A stretch of DNA of 64,000 bases from Nocardia arthritidis (GCF_011801145.1 NZ_CP046172.1:9114001-9178000), one strand, 5' to 3'. Counted from the first letter of the stretch, positions 17,869-27,846 are shown. Numbers and translations: made by a program. The notes: generated by a model from the letters alone, not told the origin.

Positions 17869-18136
17869 GCTGAATCGCCCAGGTAGGCGCGTGGTGCGCT
17901 GACATGTGGCGGCGCCGGTTCATCTTTGACCCAGTAGGTTATTCGCCGCCGCACCCCGTCTTCGAACCAAACACACAACGTACGGGGTGTTCGGCTCACA
18001 CCCGGGGTGCGGCTAGCTCTGGAATGCCTTGAGCCCGTGGGAACAGTGTCATCCGTGGTGCGAAACCGCCGGACCGCTCGGCAACGCAGCCCCGCACCCA
18101 TCTCGGGCGATCCAGCCGTCGTAGCGGCGCGACCAC
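17849..18136. repeat. 288-bp non-coding element with 32-bp inverted ends (MITE-like)
   Basis: The left end 17849-17880 and the right end 18105-18136 are inverted repeats identical at 29 of 32 positions (core GTCGCGTCGCTACGACGGCT). The interior has no credible gene and contains the second copy of the 50-bp dispersed repeat. No target-site duplication is obvious at the borders. It resembles a miniature inverted-repeat element or an old mobile relic; this is inferred from structure only. Confidence 0.5.
17948..17997 (+). repeat. Dispersed 50-bp intergenic repeat, copy B
   Basis: This copy is 80 percent identical to 1709-1758 in ungapped alignment and in the same orientation. It carries the internal inverted repeat CACCCCGT...ACGGGGTG and lies inside the 288-bp inverted-end element. 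Confidence 0.55.
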
Positions 18137-18176
18137 CAACCCGACCGGCCGATTCCTCCGAAACGACGGCCGCGGA

Positions 18177-18734
18177 CTACGCCTGCCAGGAAGGCGATCG
18201 GCCGCTGCGGGCGATCACGCGATCAAGGACGGACGCGTCGTCGGGCACCGGGACGGCGGGGGCGAACATGCCGGGCATGCCCTCGGCGGGCACGTTCTGC
18301 CACCAGCCCCCTAGCACCTCCAGATCACCTGGGGCACATTCGAATTGCTGACCGGTCGCGACCGCGAGATCCCAGCCGTGCACGACCAGTTCGTCGAGCG
18401 CGATGTGCGCCCATGCCGACGCGGGTCGGGTACTGCCGAACACCTCCACATCGCCGTCCCAGGCCGCGGGCTCCCGCCAGGCGATGGCCAGCCCCTTCAG
18501 CTGGGTCGGGATCAGGTCGCGCCAGTCCGCAGGCAGCTCCTTCGACGGCGCGGAGACCTGCTCGCGCGCGGCCAGTCGGCGCAGCGCGTCGACGGCACCC
18601 GAGGTGTGCGCGAGCAGTTGGCGCACAGTGAAATCCGAGCACGGCGTCGGCTCGTCGAGTTGAGCTTCGGTGATCCCGCCTACTATGCGCGCCAGCGCGT
18701 CGGCGGCTTGCTCCATATCGAATTCCGGTTGCAT
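18177..18734 (-). CDS. TIGR03086 family (DinB-like, mycothiol-type) protein
   Basis: A 185-residue four-helix-bundle protein. It has the LDEPTPCSDFTVRQLLAHT segment near residue 26 and DELVVHGWDLAVATGQ near 118, which in this family provide the histidines of a metal site (H47 and H124 regions). Related proteins include mycothiol-dependent maleylpyruvate isomerases, so a mycothiol-linked transfer is possible but unproven. It starts at ATG 18734, preceded by GGAGCTG. It stands alone, with a repeat-rich region downstream. Confidence 0.8.
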   Translation of the reverse strand: MQPEFDMEQAADALARIVGGITEAQLDEPTPCSDFTVRQLLAHTSGAVDALRRLAAREQVSAPSKELPADWRDLIPTQLKGLAIAWREPAAWDGDVEVFGSTRPASAWAHIALDELVVHGWDLAVATGQQFECAPGDLEVLGGWWQNVPAEGMPGMFAPAVPVPDDASVLDRVIARSGRSPSWQA

Positions 18735-18950
18735 TTCAGCTCCTACCGTTCATTCGGGTTCTCCCCGTGTTGAGACTATGCGGCCCAGCGGAATTCATCG
18801 GCGTCTCCGCATTTTCCGGTGAGTGAATTGTCAGCAATCCGATACGCCACGGTCGCGAAAACGTCTCGGCCCGATGACAACTCGGCCGACTGCCCGCGCC
18901 GATACCACCCTGTAGCAGCGAAAACCGCTGGAAAAGCGGAGAATTGGTAG

Positions 18951-19187
18951 ATGAAGGGCGATCGGGTGGAGATCGTCGTCGATGTCGGCGACGGTACTCG
19001 CAATTACGAGGTGACGGCGACAAGGGCCGGGCGGCGCGTCGAGGTGCGGATCGCGCGCGGCGTCGTGGAGGTCAGCGAGGTGACCAGGACGGGAACACCG
19101 GTGCGCACGGCACGGTTCATGTCGGCCCGCACGCTGGCGCTGGTCGAGCATCCGGCGAACGGGACCGGTCCGGTCGACGGCGAATAA
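18951..19187 (+). CDS. Small conserved-looking protein, unknown
   Basis: A 78-residue protein starting at ATG 18951, with GGAG nine bases upstream. It is predicted to be nearly all beta strand (VEIVVDVGDGTRNYEVTATR, then RRVEVRIARGVVEVSEV) with a short polar tail and no membrane segment. Codon use matches neighbouring genes. I do not recognise the family. It lies 112 bp before another small gene. Confidence 0.6.
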   Translation: MKGDRVEIVVDVGDGTRNYEVTATRAGRRVEVRIARGVVEVSEVTRTGTPVRTARFMSARTLALVEHPANGTGPVDGE

Positions 19188-19299
19188 CCCGGACCGACCG
19201 GTTGCCGTAATGGTGCGGGAAGGGCATCCTCGATGCTGTCGGCTGTTCATTTCAGTGCACCGCCGACGCCGCCGATCCACAACGGGGAGAGGAGCGCCG

Positions 19300-19539
19300 A
19301 TGACAGACCGCAGCACACCCCGCTTTCTGGATGAGGTACCGGAAGCGGACTTCGCCGAGCAGTCCGTGCCCGCGTACCCCGACGACGGGCTGAATACGGA
19401 CGACGCAACGGATAACGCGATCGACGAGGTGGCCGCCATGGTCGAGCGCGACGCGTTCAGTGCCGATCCGGCGGATATCGTCGAGCAGTCGATTCCGGTT
19501 CCACTCGACGACGAACCCGATCAGCAACCCGCGTACTGA
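19300..19539 (+). CDS. Small acidic protein, unknown
   Basis: A 79-residue, strongly acidic protein starting at ATG 19300, with a clear GGAGAGGAG ribosome site that decides the start over an in-frame start at 19210. It contains a repeated short pattern: FAEQSVPAYPDD near residue 16 and IVEQSIPVPLDDE near 64, so it may derive from an internal duplication. It has no cysteine or membrane segment and is probably disordered. A strong hairpin follows the stop. Function unknown. Confidence 0.72.
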   Translation: MTDRSTPRFLDEVPEADFAEQSVPAYPDDGLNTDDATDNAIDEVAAMVERDAFSADPADIVEQSIPVPLDDEPDQQPAY

Positions 19540-19544
19540 CGCAC

Positions 19545-19578
19545 GTCTGCCCCGCACCCGTCGGGGTGCGGGGCAGAC
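19545..19578. terminator. Bidirectional hairpin between the acidic protein gene and menD
   Basis: A perfect 15-bp stem (GTCTGCCCCGCACCC, 19545-19559, with its complement at 19564-19578) and a 4-nt loop. It lies between two convergent genes, 6 bp after one stop and 26 bp before the other. There is no real T tract on either strand. Confidence 0.75.
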
Positions 19579-19603
19579 GAATATCGTTGGGCGCCAGCGA
19601 ATA

Positions 19604-21247
19604 TCAGGGTGCGATCTTGGCGCGCACGGTCGCGTGCAGCTCACGCAGGCTCGACCGTTCGGTGGCCACCTCCAGCACCCGCATGCCATGCGTCTGCTCG
19701 GCCAACTCGACGGCCAACCGCTCCGGATCCACCTGGCGGTGCGGAATCCGGTAGGCCGCGCACAACGCAGCGAGATCCATCCCGTGCGGGGTGCCGAAGA
19801 CCCGCTCGAACACCCCCGCGTACTGCGGATCGCCCTGTTCGAGCAGTTCGAAGATGCCGCCGCCGTCATCGTTGGCCACCACGATGGTCAGGTCGGCGGG
19901 CCGCGGTTCGCCCGGACCGATCAGCAGCCCGGACGCGTCGTGCAGGAAGGTCAGGTCGCCGATCAGCGCGATGGTCCGCCCGGGGTGGTGCAGCGCGGCG
20001 CCGACCGCCGATGAGACCGTGCCGTCGATACCGGCGACGCCGCGGTTGGACAGCACCTTGACGCCCGGCTTCGGCTGCGAGACCAACGCCGCGTCCCGCA
20101 CCGGATTGGACGCGCCGAGCAGCAGCTGATCGCCCTCGTGCAGCGCATCCATCACGACGGCCGCCACATGCAGTCCGGTCGGCTTCGGATGCCGGGCCAG
20201 CTCGGCGCGAACCACCTGATGCGCCTTGGCATTCAGCTCGCGGCAGTGCGCAAGCCATTCGGGCCGCGGCGCACCGGTCGTCACCGCGCGGGTGCCGGTG
20301 CCGAGCACATTGCCGGAGACATCGGGCCAGCGCGGGCCGGTGGTCAGCGCGTAGACCATGACCTCCGGGTCGGCGAGCACCTTGGCGACCTGGCGGTGCA
20401 GGGTCGGCCGGCCCGTGATGATGGCCTGGCGCGGCCGCAGCAGCGGCAGCGCGAGCGGATGCAGCGCCGGGCCGTGCATGGGCGCGGTGGGTTCCGCGAC
20501 CGTCGGCAGATCGGCCAGTTCCGGCCGGAGTCCGGCGCCGTGCCCGGAGATCACCACGGTGTCGGGGCTCAGGTCGAGGTCTAGCGGGACATCGAGGGTC
20601 GCGTACCGGGTCTCGGTCCAGGCCCGGTCGCCGGTGCGGCCGGTCGGCACCGCCTCGCCGGGCGCGATATCGGGCACCAGCGGTTCGCGCAGCGGGATAT
20701 CGAAGTGCACCGGCCCGGCATTGCCGGAGCGGGTGCCGCGGGCCGCGGCGAGCACCCGGCAGACGGCGGTGCGCCACTGGCTGTTCTGACGCTGATAGGG
20801 CGGGCATTCGGCGGATCCGGACTCCGCCTCGGCCAGGCCGAGGCTGACCGTGAGCCGCACCTGGCTGCCGAACAGACCGAGCTGTTCGATGGTCTGGTTG
20901 GCGCCGGATCCGAGCATTTCGTACGGCCGGTTCGCGCTGAGCACGATCAGCGGCACCCTGGCGTAATTGGCCTCCAGGACGGCGGGACCGAGGTTGGCCA
21001 CCGCGGTCCCCGAGGTCATCACGACGGGTACGGGCAGGCGGCTGGACACCGCGAGCCCGATGGCGAGGAATCCGGCGGTCCGTTCATCGATGCGCATGTG
21101 CAACCGGAGCCGGTCGGCCGCGTCGGCCGCCTGTAGGGCGAACGCCAGCGGCGCGTTGCGGGATCCGGGGCACAGGACGACATCCCGCACACCCCCGCGC
21201 ACAAGTTCGTCGACGACGACCTGTGCCTGTGCTGTAGACGGGTTCAC
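19604..21247 (-). CDS. menD: 2-succinyl-5-enolpyruvyl-6-hydroxy-3-cyclohexene-1-carboxylate synthase
   Basis: A 547-residue ThDP-dependent enzyme that adds the succinic semialdehyde unit from 2-oxoglutarate to isochorismate, the first committed menaquinone step. Recognisable parts are [15 protein letters not shown] near residue 24, [13 protein letters not shown] near 53, the [15 protein letters not shown] region, and the ThDP/Mg site [13 protein letters not shown] followed by [11 protein letters not shown]. The start is GTG 21247. A stretch of about 20 residues near 143-160 ([16 protein letters not shown]) looks typical of the actinobacterial form. It converges on a small acidic protein gene. 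Confidence 0.96.
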   Translation of the reverse strand: MNPSTAQAQVVVDELVRGGVRDVVLCPGSRNAPLAFALQAADAADRLRLHMRIDERTAGFLAIGLAVSSRLPVPVVMTSGTAVANLGPAVLEANYARVPLIVLSANRPYEMLGSGANQTIEQLGLFGSQVRLTVSLGLAEAESGSAECPPYQRQNSQWRTAVCRVLAAARGTRSGNAGPVHFDIPLREPLVPDIAPGEAVPTGRTGDRAWTETRYATLDVPLDLDLSPDTVVISGHGAGLRPELADLPTVAEPTAPMHGPALHPLALPLLRPRQAIITGRPTLHRQVAKVLADPEVMVYALTTGPRWPDVSGNVLGTGTRAVTTGAPRPEWLAHCRELNAKAHQVVRAELARHPKPTGLHVAAVVMDALHEGDQLLLGASNPVRDAALVSQPKPGVKVLSNRGVAGIDGTVSSAVGAALHHPGRTIALIGDLTFLHDASGLLIGPGEPRPADLTIVVANDDGGGIFELLEQGDPQYAGVFERVFGTPHGMDLAALCAAYRIPHRQVDPERLAVELAEQTHGMRVLEVATERSSLRELHATVRAKIAP

Positions 21248-21352
21248 ACCCCCAGCCTCTCAGACAGTCCGGCCCACGTCTGCGTCACCCTACTCACAGT
21301 GTCTGATCGGCCACCAAGCCCTTGCGTGAACCCCGGACACCTCTGGCGCGCC

Positions 21353-21390
21353 GCACCCCGAAAGCCGTTCCTGCCAACGGCTTCCGGTGC
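21353..21390 (-). terminator. Hairpin downstream of the DUF6918 gene
   Basis: The core stem AAGCCGTT/AACGGCTT (21362-21369 and 21376-21383) is extended outwards by imperfect GC pairs. It lies 35 bp after the stop of the minus-strand DUF6918 gene and before the menD start, so it probably separates the two transcripts. T tract weak. Confidence 0.5.
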
Positions 21391-21424
21391 TGCGACGCGC
21401 TCGACGCGCACGGCGCGCGCGAAC

Positions 21425-21874
21425 TCAGTTGGCGTGGCGCTGAATCAGGTCGCCGACGCGCGGCAGTGCCTCGATGACGTGCTTCTTGGCCGAGCCACGC
21501 ATCGAGGAGTAGACCTTCTGCAGCGCGGGCCGGGTCGAGCCCTGCGCGCGCTCGTCGGTGACGGCGAGCAGCGCCTCGGCCACCTCGTCGGACTTGGCGG
21601 TGAGCAGGTCGGCGAACTTGCCCGCCGAGCCGGCCGCCGCGTACTCCTGCCAGAACGGCTCCAGCTGCGTAAGCATCTTGGGCGCCAACGAATCCAGCAG
21701 ATCCGGCACGATCGACGGGCTGATCTTCTTGACCGCCGCGTAGCCACCCTTCACGGCCAGCCCGGACGCACCACCCTTGTCCGAGACCTCGGCGTCGAGA
21801 ACCTCGACGGCGTCGGTAAGGAAGGCCTTACGCTTGGCGTCGTCGAGCAGGGATTCAGACAGTGCTGCAACCAC
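21425..21874 (-). CDS. DUF6918 family protein
   Basis: A 149-residue, largely helical protein. The GTG at 21874 was chosen because GGAGGAACCTGAAA precedes it. The sequence begins VVAALSESLLDDAKRKAFLT, has VKGGYAAVKKISPSIVPDLL in the middle and ends in KKHVIEALPRVGDLIQRHAN. This pattern is known as DUF6918 in Nocardia and mycobacteria. There is no signal peptide or membrane segment. It lies between menD and the menB promoter region. Function unknown. Confidence 0.75.
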   Translation of the reverse strand: MVAALSESLLDDAKRKAFLTDAVEVLDAEVSDKGGASGLAVKGGYAAVKKISPSIVPDLLDSLAPKMLTQLEPFWQEYAAAGSAGKFADLLTAKSDEVAEALLAVTDERAQGSTRPALQKVYSSMRGSAKKHVIEALPRVGDLIQRHAN

Positions 21875-21947
21875 TTTCAGGTTCCTCCGGATAGGTTTCG
21901 ATGAACGAGCAGCCGCAACTATACGTGCCACGGCCGGAGTTCACGCT

Positions 21948-22193
21948 CTATGGCTGCCACGGCAGCAACTGGACCATCAGCCCTTCACAATCGGCGAGCA
22001 AATCGCCCTGCTCATCGCGCAATTCGGCGGTGATGAAGGTTTTGCGTCCCTCGATCCGATCGACACGGCCGCACACCGTCAACGGGGCTTGCAGTGGAGT
22101 GATCTTGCGGTAGTTCACATGTAGGTACGCGGTGCGGCTGATCGGACCTGTTCCATTGCCAGCCTCTGGAACAGGTTTCACTCGCTCGCTCAT
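21948..22193 (-). pseudogene. 5'-truncated PaaI-type hot-dog thioesterase
   Basis: An 81-residue frame resembling only the C-terminal half of PaaI-family thioesterases: the segment TAYLHVNYRKITPLQAPLTV followed by VDRIEGRKTFITAELRDEQG and CEGLMVQLLPWQP. The N-terminal half, with the catalytic helix and its usual D/H/N residues, is missing, and I found no trace of it in any frame upstream, where the menB promoter begins. The ATG at 22193 has no good ribosome site. It is either a decaying gene or an unusually short hot-dog protein; I favour decay. Confidence 0.6.
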
Positions 22194-22298
22194 ATTTGCA
22201 CGTTATCGCGAAGCTTTACACCGTCAAGTCGAATTGCTGGTTCCAGCAACGGGAACAGCGGACCCTGCGCCCCGAACGCCAGGACAATAATCGGACCG

Positions 22299-23192
<894 letters not shown>

Positions 23193-23225
23193 TCTGACGG
23201 AACCCTCGATCGCGGACGGAGAACC

Positions 23226-23618
23226 TTGGACATCCTCAGCAGCCGGGTGCTCCTGCGCCCGGCCGACTACGAACGCACGCTCGCGTTCTACCGGGACGGG
23301 CTCGGGCTGGCCATCGCGCGTGAATATCCCGGCGGCACGGTCTTCTTCGCCGGTCAGTCGCTGGTGGAGATCGCCGCGCACGGCGGATCGGGCAACCCGT
23401 CGGCGTTCGACGGGGCGCTGTGGCTGCAGGTCCGCGACGCCGCCGACGCGGCCGCCGAGTTGGCGCTCAAGGGAATTCCGATCGACCGGCCCCCGGTGCG
23501 CGAGCCGTGGGGCCTGATCGAGATGTGGCTGCGCGACCCGGACGGAGTTTCGATCGTTTTGGTCGAAGTTCCGACCGAGCATCCGCTTCGACGCGATTCG
23601 CGCTGGTCATCGCCGTAA
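23226..23618 (+). CDS. VOC family protein between menB and menE
   Basis: A 130-residue protein with a TTG start at 23226, supported by GGACGGAGAACC just upstream. The VOC halves are SSRVLLRPADYERTLAFYRD and PWGLIEMWLRDPDGVSIVLV, with a probable metal ligand E127-like residue near the end of the second half. M. tuberculosis also has a VOC gene close to menB (Rv0546c). No reaction is assigned. Probably co-transcribed with menB. Confidence 0.82.
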   Translation: MDILSSRVLLRPADYERTLAFYRDGLGLAIAREYPGGTVFFAGQSLVEIAAHGGSGNPSAFDGALWLQVRDAADAAAELALKGIPIDRPPVREPWGLIEMWLRDPDGVSIVLVEVPTEHPLRRDSRWSSP

Positions 23619-23883
23619 TTGAAGCCTGGAATACGGCATTTGCACGGTAGGCCGGGTTGCCAAGCGGCAGCGCGGCGAGGACGATAGCGCTCGATGCCTC
23701 CCCGACCACCGACGTCCGAGGTGGCCGCCGATGACAATCGTCCGACGAGGGAATCGCTGTCTCGATGCCTGGCCTTCCAGAACCCCATTCCTTTGGGGTG
23801 GCCGCCGTACGCCCGCGCCACCCCAGCAAACCGCCGGTGCGCGGACATGACACGATCGCAGGCGTGAAGGGCAAGGAGGGGTC

Positions 23884-25044
23884 GTGACAAGGACACTGCG
23901 CACGCTGCCCATGCCGACCGGATCCGGTGTCGGCGATGTACTGCCGCACCTGCGTGAGGCATTGGAGGGCGGCGGCCCGGCGTGGCTGCCGATCCCGACC
24001 TCGGATCGTCGCGAGGCCAGACGGCTCAGCGACGCGCTCGCGCCCGGCGAGGCGATCGATGACGAAGTGGCGCTTGTGGTTACGACCTCCGGCACCACGG
24101 GTGTGCCCAAGGGCGCGCTGCTGAGCGCGGCCGCGCTGCGGGCGAGCGGCAATGCGACACACGATCGGCTCGGCGGTCCCGGCAGCTGGCTGCTCGCGCT
24201 GCCGACCCACCACATCGCGGGCCTGCAGGTGCTGCTGCGCAGCATTCTCGCGGGCACCGAACCCACCGTGCTCGACGTATCCGGTGGCTTCCTGCCCGAG
24301 GCGCTGGCGGGGGTCATCTCTGGAATGCGTGGCGAGCGCCGCTATACCTCGCTGGTGCCCACCCAGCTGATCAAAGCGCTCGACGCGCCCATCGCGACAA
24401 AGGCGCTCACCGAACTCGATGCGGTGATCGTCGGCGGCGCCGCGACGCCGCTGCCCGTCTACGAGCGGGCGCTCGACGCCGGTATCAACGTGGTCCGCAC
24501 CTACGGCATGAGCGAAACCTGCGGCGGCTGCGTCTACGACGGCGTCCCGCTGGACGGCGTGCAGGTGCGCGTCAACGACGGCCGAGTGCTGCTCGGCGGC
24601 ACCGTGCTCGCCTCCGGCTACCGCGGCCAGCCCGACCATCCCGCCTTCGCCGAACCCGGCTGGTTCCGCACCGATGACGCGGGAACCTTCGACGACGGCA
24701 AGCTGACGGTGACCGGCAGGCTCGACGAGGCCATCATGACCGGCGGGCTGCTCGTCATCCCGCAGGTGGTGGAGGCGGTGCTGAGCACGCATCCGGCGAT
24801 CACCGAATGCGTCGTGCTCGGCGTGCCGGACGAGCGACTCGGTCAGCGGGTCGCGGTCGCGGTGGTGCCCACCCGCGATGCGGTGCCGACCCTCGACGAA
24901 CTGCGCGAGCATGTGATGCGCGAGCTGGATCCGATCGCGGCGCCACGCGAATTGACTCTCATCGAGGAGATTCCGCTGCGCGGGCCCGGCAAGCCGGATC
25001 GGGCCAGGCTGCGCGAGCATCTGCTGGCGGAATCGGCGCACTGA
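23884..25044 (+). CDS. menE: o-Succinylbenzoate--CoA ligase
   Basis: A 386-residue adenylating enzyme making o-succinylbenzoyl-CoA for MenB. It is short compared with Bacillus MenE, as in other actinomycetes. Motifs are the AMP/P-loop TTSGTTGVPKGAL near residue 68, VRTYGMSETCGG near 207, FRTDDAGTFDDGKLTVTGRL near 261 and the C-terminal PGKPDRARLREHL with the catalytic lysine. It starts at GTG 23884, preceded by AAGGAGGGG. The 265 bp before it hold no gene that I recognise. Confidence 0.93.
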   Translation: MTRTLRTLPMPTGSGVGDVLPHLREALEGGGPAWLPIPTSDRREARRLSDALAPGEAIDDEVALVVTTSGTTGVPKGALLSAAALRASGNATHDRLGGPGSWLLALPTHHIAGLQVLLRSILAGTEPTVLDVSGGFLPEALAGVISGMRGERRYTSLVPTQLIKALDAPIATKALTELDAVIVGGAATPLPVYERALDAGINVVRTYGMSETCGGCVYDGVPLDGVQVRVNDGRVLLGGTVLASGYRGQPDHPAFAEPGWFRTDDAGTFDDGKLTVTGRLDEAIMTGGLLVIPQVVEAVLSTHPAITECVVLGVPDERLGQRVAVAVVPTRDAVPTLDELREHVMRELDPIAAPRELTLIEEIPLRGPGKPDRARLREHLLAESAH

Positions 25045-25121
25045 CAGCGCGCAAGCGGGTGTAAGCGGCCGCGCCATCGCGGTGCAAGGACCGTGCAAGA
25101 CGCGGACCGCACAGTTGGCTC

Positions 25122-26105
25122 ATGACTTCTTACGCACCAACTTCAGCGCTCGCCGTCGAGGCGGACCGGCTGGTCAAGGTGTTCGGGGAACAGCGTGCCG
25201 TGGACGGAGTGAGCCTGGCGGTACCGCAGGGCGCGGTGTACGGCGTGCTCGGACCGAACGGCGCGGGCAAGACCACCACCATCAAGATGCTGGCCACCCT
25301 GCTGCGACCGGATGGCGGCAGCGCCCGCATCTTCGGCCACGACGTGGTCGCCGAACCGACGGCCGTACGGTCGCTGGTCGGCGTCACCGGGCAGTACGCC
25401 TCGGTGGACGAGGACCTGTCGGCCACCGAGAACCTGATCCTGTTCTCCCGCCTGCTCGGGTTGAGCCGCGGCGCCGCCCGGCGCAAGGCGGCCGAACTGC
25501 TCGAGGAATTCGATCTCGTCGAGGCGGCGAACAAGCCGCTGAAGAACTTCTCCGGCGGTATGCGCAGGCGACTCGATCTGGCGGCCAGCCTGATCGCGGC
25601 CCCGCCGCTGCTGTTCCTCGACGAACCGACCACCGGGCTGGACCCGCGCACCCGCGCGCAGATGTGGGAGACCATCCGCAGGCTGGTCCGCGAGGGCGCG
25701 ACGGTGCTGCTCACCACGCAGTACCTGGACGAGGCCGACCAATTGGCCGACCGCATCGCGGTGATCGACCACGGCAGGGTGATCGCCGATGGCACGGCCG
25801 ATGAGCTCAAGGCCTCGGTGGGCGGCTCCTCGCTGCACCTCACCTTGGCCGACCGAGCGCAGCTGCCCCAGGCCCGCCGCGTGGTCGGTGAATTCCTCGG
25901 CGCCGCCGCGACGATCACCCCAGAGGCCGGCAGGCTGACCGCGCCGCTGCCCGATGCGGATGTCACCGCCGATCTGCTGATTCGCTTGCGCGAGTGGGAG
26001 ATTCCGATCGATGAGATCACGGTGACCAAGCCGAGCCTCGACGAGGTCTTCCTCACCATCACCGGCCATCCAGCCGAAGACGAATCCGAAAGGAGCGCGG
26101 CATGA
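25122..26105 (+). CDS. ABC transporter ATP-binding protein, DrrA-like
   Basis: A 327-residue nucleotide-binding subunit. Walker A is GPNGAGKTTT near residue 45, the signature NFSGGMRRRLDLAASL near 146, and Walker B LLFLDEPTTGLD near 166. A C-terminal domain of about 80 residues follows, as in daunorubicin-resistance ATPases (DrrA). It overlaps the permease gene by 4 bp. Together they form an export pump whose substrate (drug, lipid or antibiotic) is unknown. Confidence 0.92.
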   Translation: MTSYAPTSALAVEADRLVKVFGEQRAVDGVSLAVPQGAVYGVLGPNGAGKTTTIKMLATLLRPDGGSARIFGHDVVAEPTAVRSLVGVTGQYASVDEDLSATENLILFSRLLGLSRGAARRKAAELLEEFDLVEAANKPLKNFSGGMRRRLDLAASLIAAPPLLFLDEPTTGLDPRTRAQMWETIRRLVREGATVLLTTQYLDEADQLADRIAVIDHGRVIADGTADELKASVGGSSLHLTLADRAQLPQARRVVGEFLGAAATITPEAGRLTAPLPDADVTADLLIRLREWEIPIDEITVTKPSLDEVFLTITGHPAEDESERSAA

Positions 26106-26935
26106 CCACCATCACCGCACCCAGTCCGGCGCGCCATGCCGCGCGCGAGATTCCGGCCGCGAGTAACCGGATCTCCTTGCGGCAGACCGTACAAACCTCG
26201 TTCACCATGGCCTACCGCGGGCTGCTGAAGATCAAACACAATCCGGAACAGCTGTTCGACGTCACCGTCCAGCCGATCCTGTTCACGGTGCTGTTCGCCT
26301 ACATCTTCGGCGGTGCTATCTCGGGCAATGTGCACGATTATCTGCCGACACTGATCCCCGGCATCTTCGTGCAAACGGTGATCATGACCTCCGTCGTCAC
26401 CGGCACCCAATTGCGCGAGGATATGGACAAGGGGGTATTCGACCGGTTCAAATCCCTTCCCATCGCCCGCATTTCGCCGCTGGCGGGTGCGCTGCTGGCG
26501 GACGTCGTGCGCTATCTGCTCGCATCCGTGCTGACGATCGTCGTCGGCCTGTGCCTCGGCTACCGGCCGGAGGGCGGGTTCTTCGGCGTCGCGGTGGCCG
26601 GGCTGGCCATCATCTTCTGCTCGTTCGCCGTGAGCTGGATCTGGGCGCTTGTCGGCGTCACCGGTAAGAGCGCGTCCGGCGTACAAGGCATTTCGATGAT
26701 GATCATGTTCCCGCTGACCTTCATGTCCGGCGTGTTCTCCACCGTCGCCACCATGCCGGGCTGGCTGCAGGGGCTGAACAAGGTGAACCCGATCTACTAC
26801 ATGGTCAACGCCTGCCGTCAGCTGATGAACGACGGCACCTACGGCGCGGATCTGGGTTGGTCGCTGCTCACCTCGGTGGCCGTCATCGCGATCTTCGCAC
26901 CGCTGGCCGTCGCCGCCTACATGCGGCGGGCGTAA
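26102..26935 (+). CDS. ABC-2 type transporter permease, DrrB-like
   Basis: A 277-residue membrane protein with about six transmembrane helices after a cytoplasmic N terminus (first helix near residue 58). It contains the EQLFDVTVQPILFTVLFAYI segment and the late FPLTFMSGVFSTVATMP loop typical of DrrB permeases. It starts within the stop of the ATPase gene (ATGA overlap), so translation is coupled. A clear terminator follows at 26951. Confidence 0.92.
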   Translation: MTTITAPSPARHAAREIPAASNRISLRQTVQTSFTMAYRGLLKIKHNPEQLFDVTVQPILFTVLFAYIFGGAISGNVHDYLPTLIPGIFVQTVIMTSVVTGTQLREDMDKGVFDRFKSLPIARISPLAGALLADVVRYLLASVLTIVVGLCLGYRPEGGFFGVAVAGLAIIFCSFAVSWIWALVGVTGKSASGVQGISMMIMFPLTFMSGVFSTVATMPGWLQGLNKVNPIYYMVNACRQLMNDGTYGADLGWSLLTSVAVIAIFAPLAVAAYMRRA

Positions 26936-26950
26936 ACCCTTGCCGGACAA

Positions 26951-26977
26951 CGCCGGACAGCCACGAGCTGTCCGGCG
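26951..26977 (+). terminator. Terminator of the ABC transporter operon
   Basis: An 11-bp perfect stem CGCCGGACAGC / GCTGTCCGGCG with the 5-nt loop CACGA, followed by TTTCGTC on the plus strand. It lies 15 bp after the permease stop and just before the end of the convergent SDR gene. Confidence 0.85.
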
Positions 26978-26982
26978 TTTCG

Positions 26983-27813
26983 TCATGCGGCGAAATCGGC
27001 GTGATGCGCCAGTGCCCAGTCCCGGAAGGGGCGGGCGGGGTGGCCGGTGACGCGTTCAACGGTATTGGTGAGCGCGGCGGGGACGCCCACCGATCTGGCC
27101 GAGGTGTCGAGCAGGATCTCGAGTACCGGCGCGGGCAGCGTCGCCCGAGCCAGCGCCTGTTCCCTGGTCAACTCGTCGACCGGAATCTCTTGGCCCAGAA
27201 CATCTCCCAGGGTGTCGACCAGATCGCGCAGGCGCAGCGATTCGGGTCCGGTCAGCATCAGCATGCGCGCCCGATTGTCTTCGCGCACCAGAAGATTCGC
27301 GGCGACCTCGGCGATATCGTCGATATGGATGGGCGAAACTCTGGCGTCCGGGTAAGCCATCGCGACGCGACCCGTCTCACGAATTTGCGCGCCCCAATCC
27401 CGGCGGGCGTTGGTGGCCAGCCAGCTCGGATACAGAATCGTGTGCGACAGACCGGATTTCACCACAGCCGCCTCGGCGGCGCGGTGCAGCAGACCGATTC
27501 GTTTATCGAATTCACCCGCCTCGAACGCGGCGGGCGACGATAGCAGGACGATGTGTCCTACACCGAATTCCTTTGCGGCGCGCAGGAATTCCGCGGTATC
27601 GGCGCGGGCGGTGTACAGGAATACGGCCGAGACGTCGCGCAGTGCGGCGGCGGCGTTGTGCGGCGCGGTGGTATCGAGTTCGACGGCGGGCACGCCGGGC
27701 GGCAGACCCGCCAGATCGCGTGCGGAGGCGCGAACATCGTGCCCGGCCGCCGCGAGGGTGGCGACCAGGCGCGCGCCGATATTGCCGCGCGCGCCGGTGA
27801 CGAGGATGGTCAT
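26983..27813 (-). CDS. NmrA/NAD(P)H-binding SDR family protein
   Basis: A 276-residue atypical short-chain dehydrogenase. The Rossmann motif TGARGNIGARL is at residues 6-16, and HIVLLSSPAAFE and the C-terminal RPFRDWALAHHADFA fit the NmrA/SDR_a5 group, which often includes redox sensors or quinone/flavin reductases. It starts at ATG 27813, 33 bp downstream of a strong palindrome, so it is probably repressed by an unlinked regulator. The product is unknown. Confidence 0.85.
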   Translation of the reverse strand: MTILVTGARGNIGARLVATLAAAGHDVRASARDLAGLPPGVPAVELDTTAPHNAAAALRDVSAVFLYTARADTAEFLRAAKEFGVGHIVLLSSPAAFEAGEFDKRIGLLHRAAEAAVVKSGLSHTILYPSWLATNARRDWGAQIRETGRVAMAYPDARVSPIHIDDIAEVAANLLVREDNRARMLMLTGPESLRLRDLVDTLGDVLGQEIPVDELTREQALARATLPAPVLEILLDTSARSVGVPAALTNTVERVTGHPARPFRDWALAHHADFAA

Positions 27814-27846
27814 CGCGAAACCCACTGTCCCGAGCCGTGACTCGAT

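Noticed and set aside
17799..18101. Minus-strand 100-codon frame inside the repeat-rich stretch
   Set aside because: It runs across the direct repeat and the inverted-end element; coding would force repeated peptides unrelated to any family I know.
25130..26986. Minus-strand open frame (618 codons) opposite the ABC transporter
   Set aside because: Shadow of the ATPase and permease, which carry Walker motifs and membrane helices on the plus strand.
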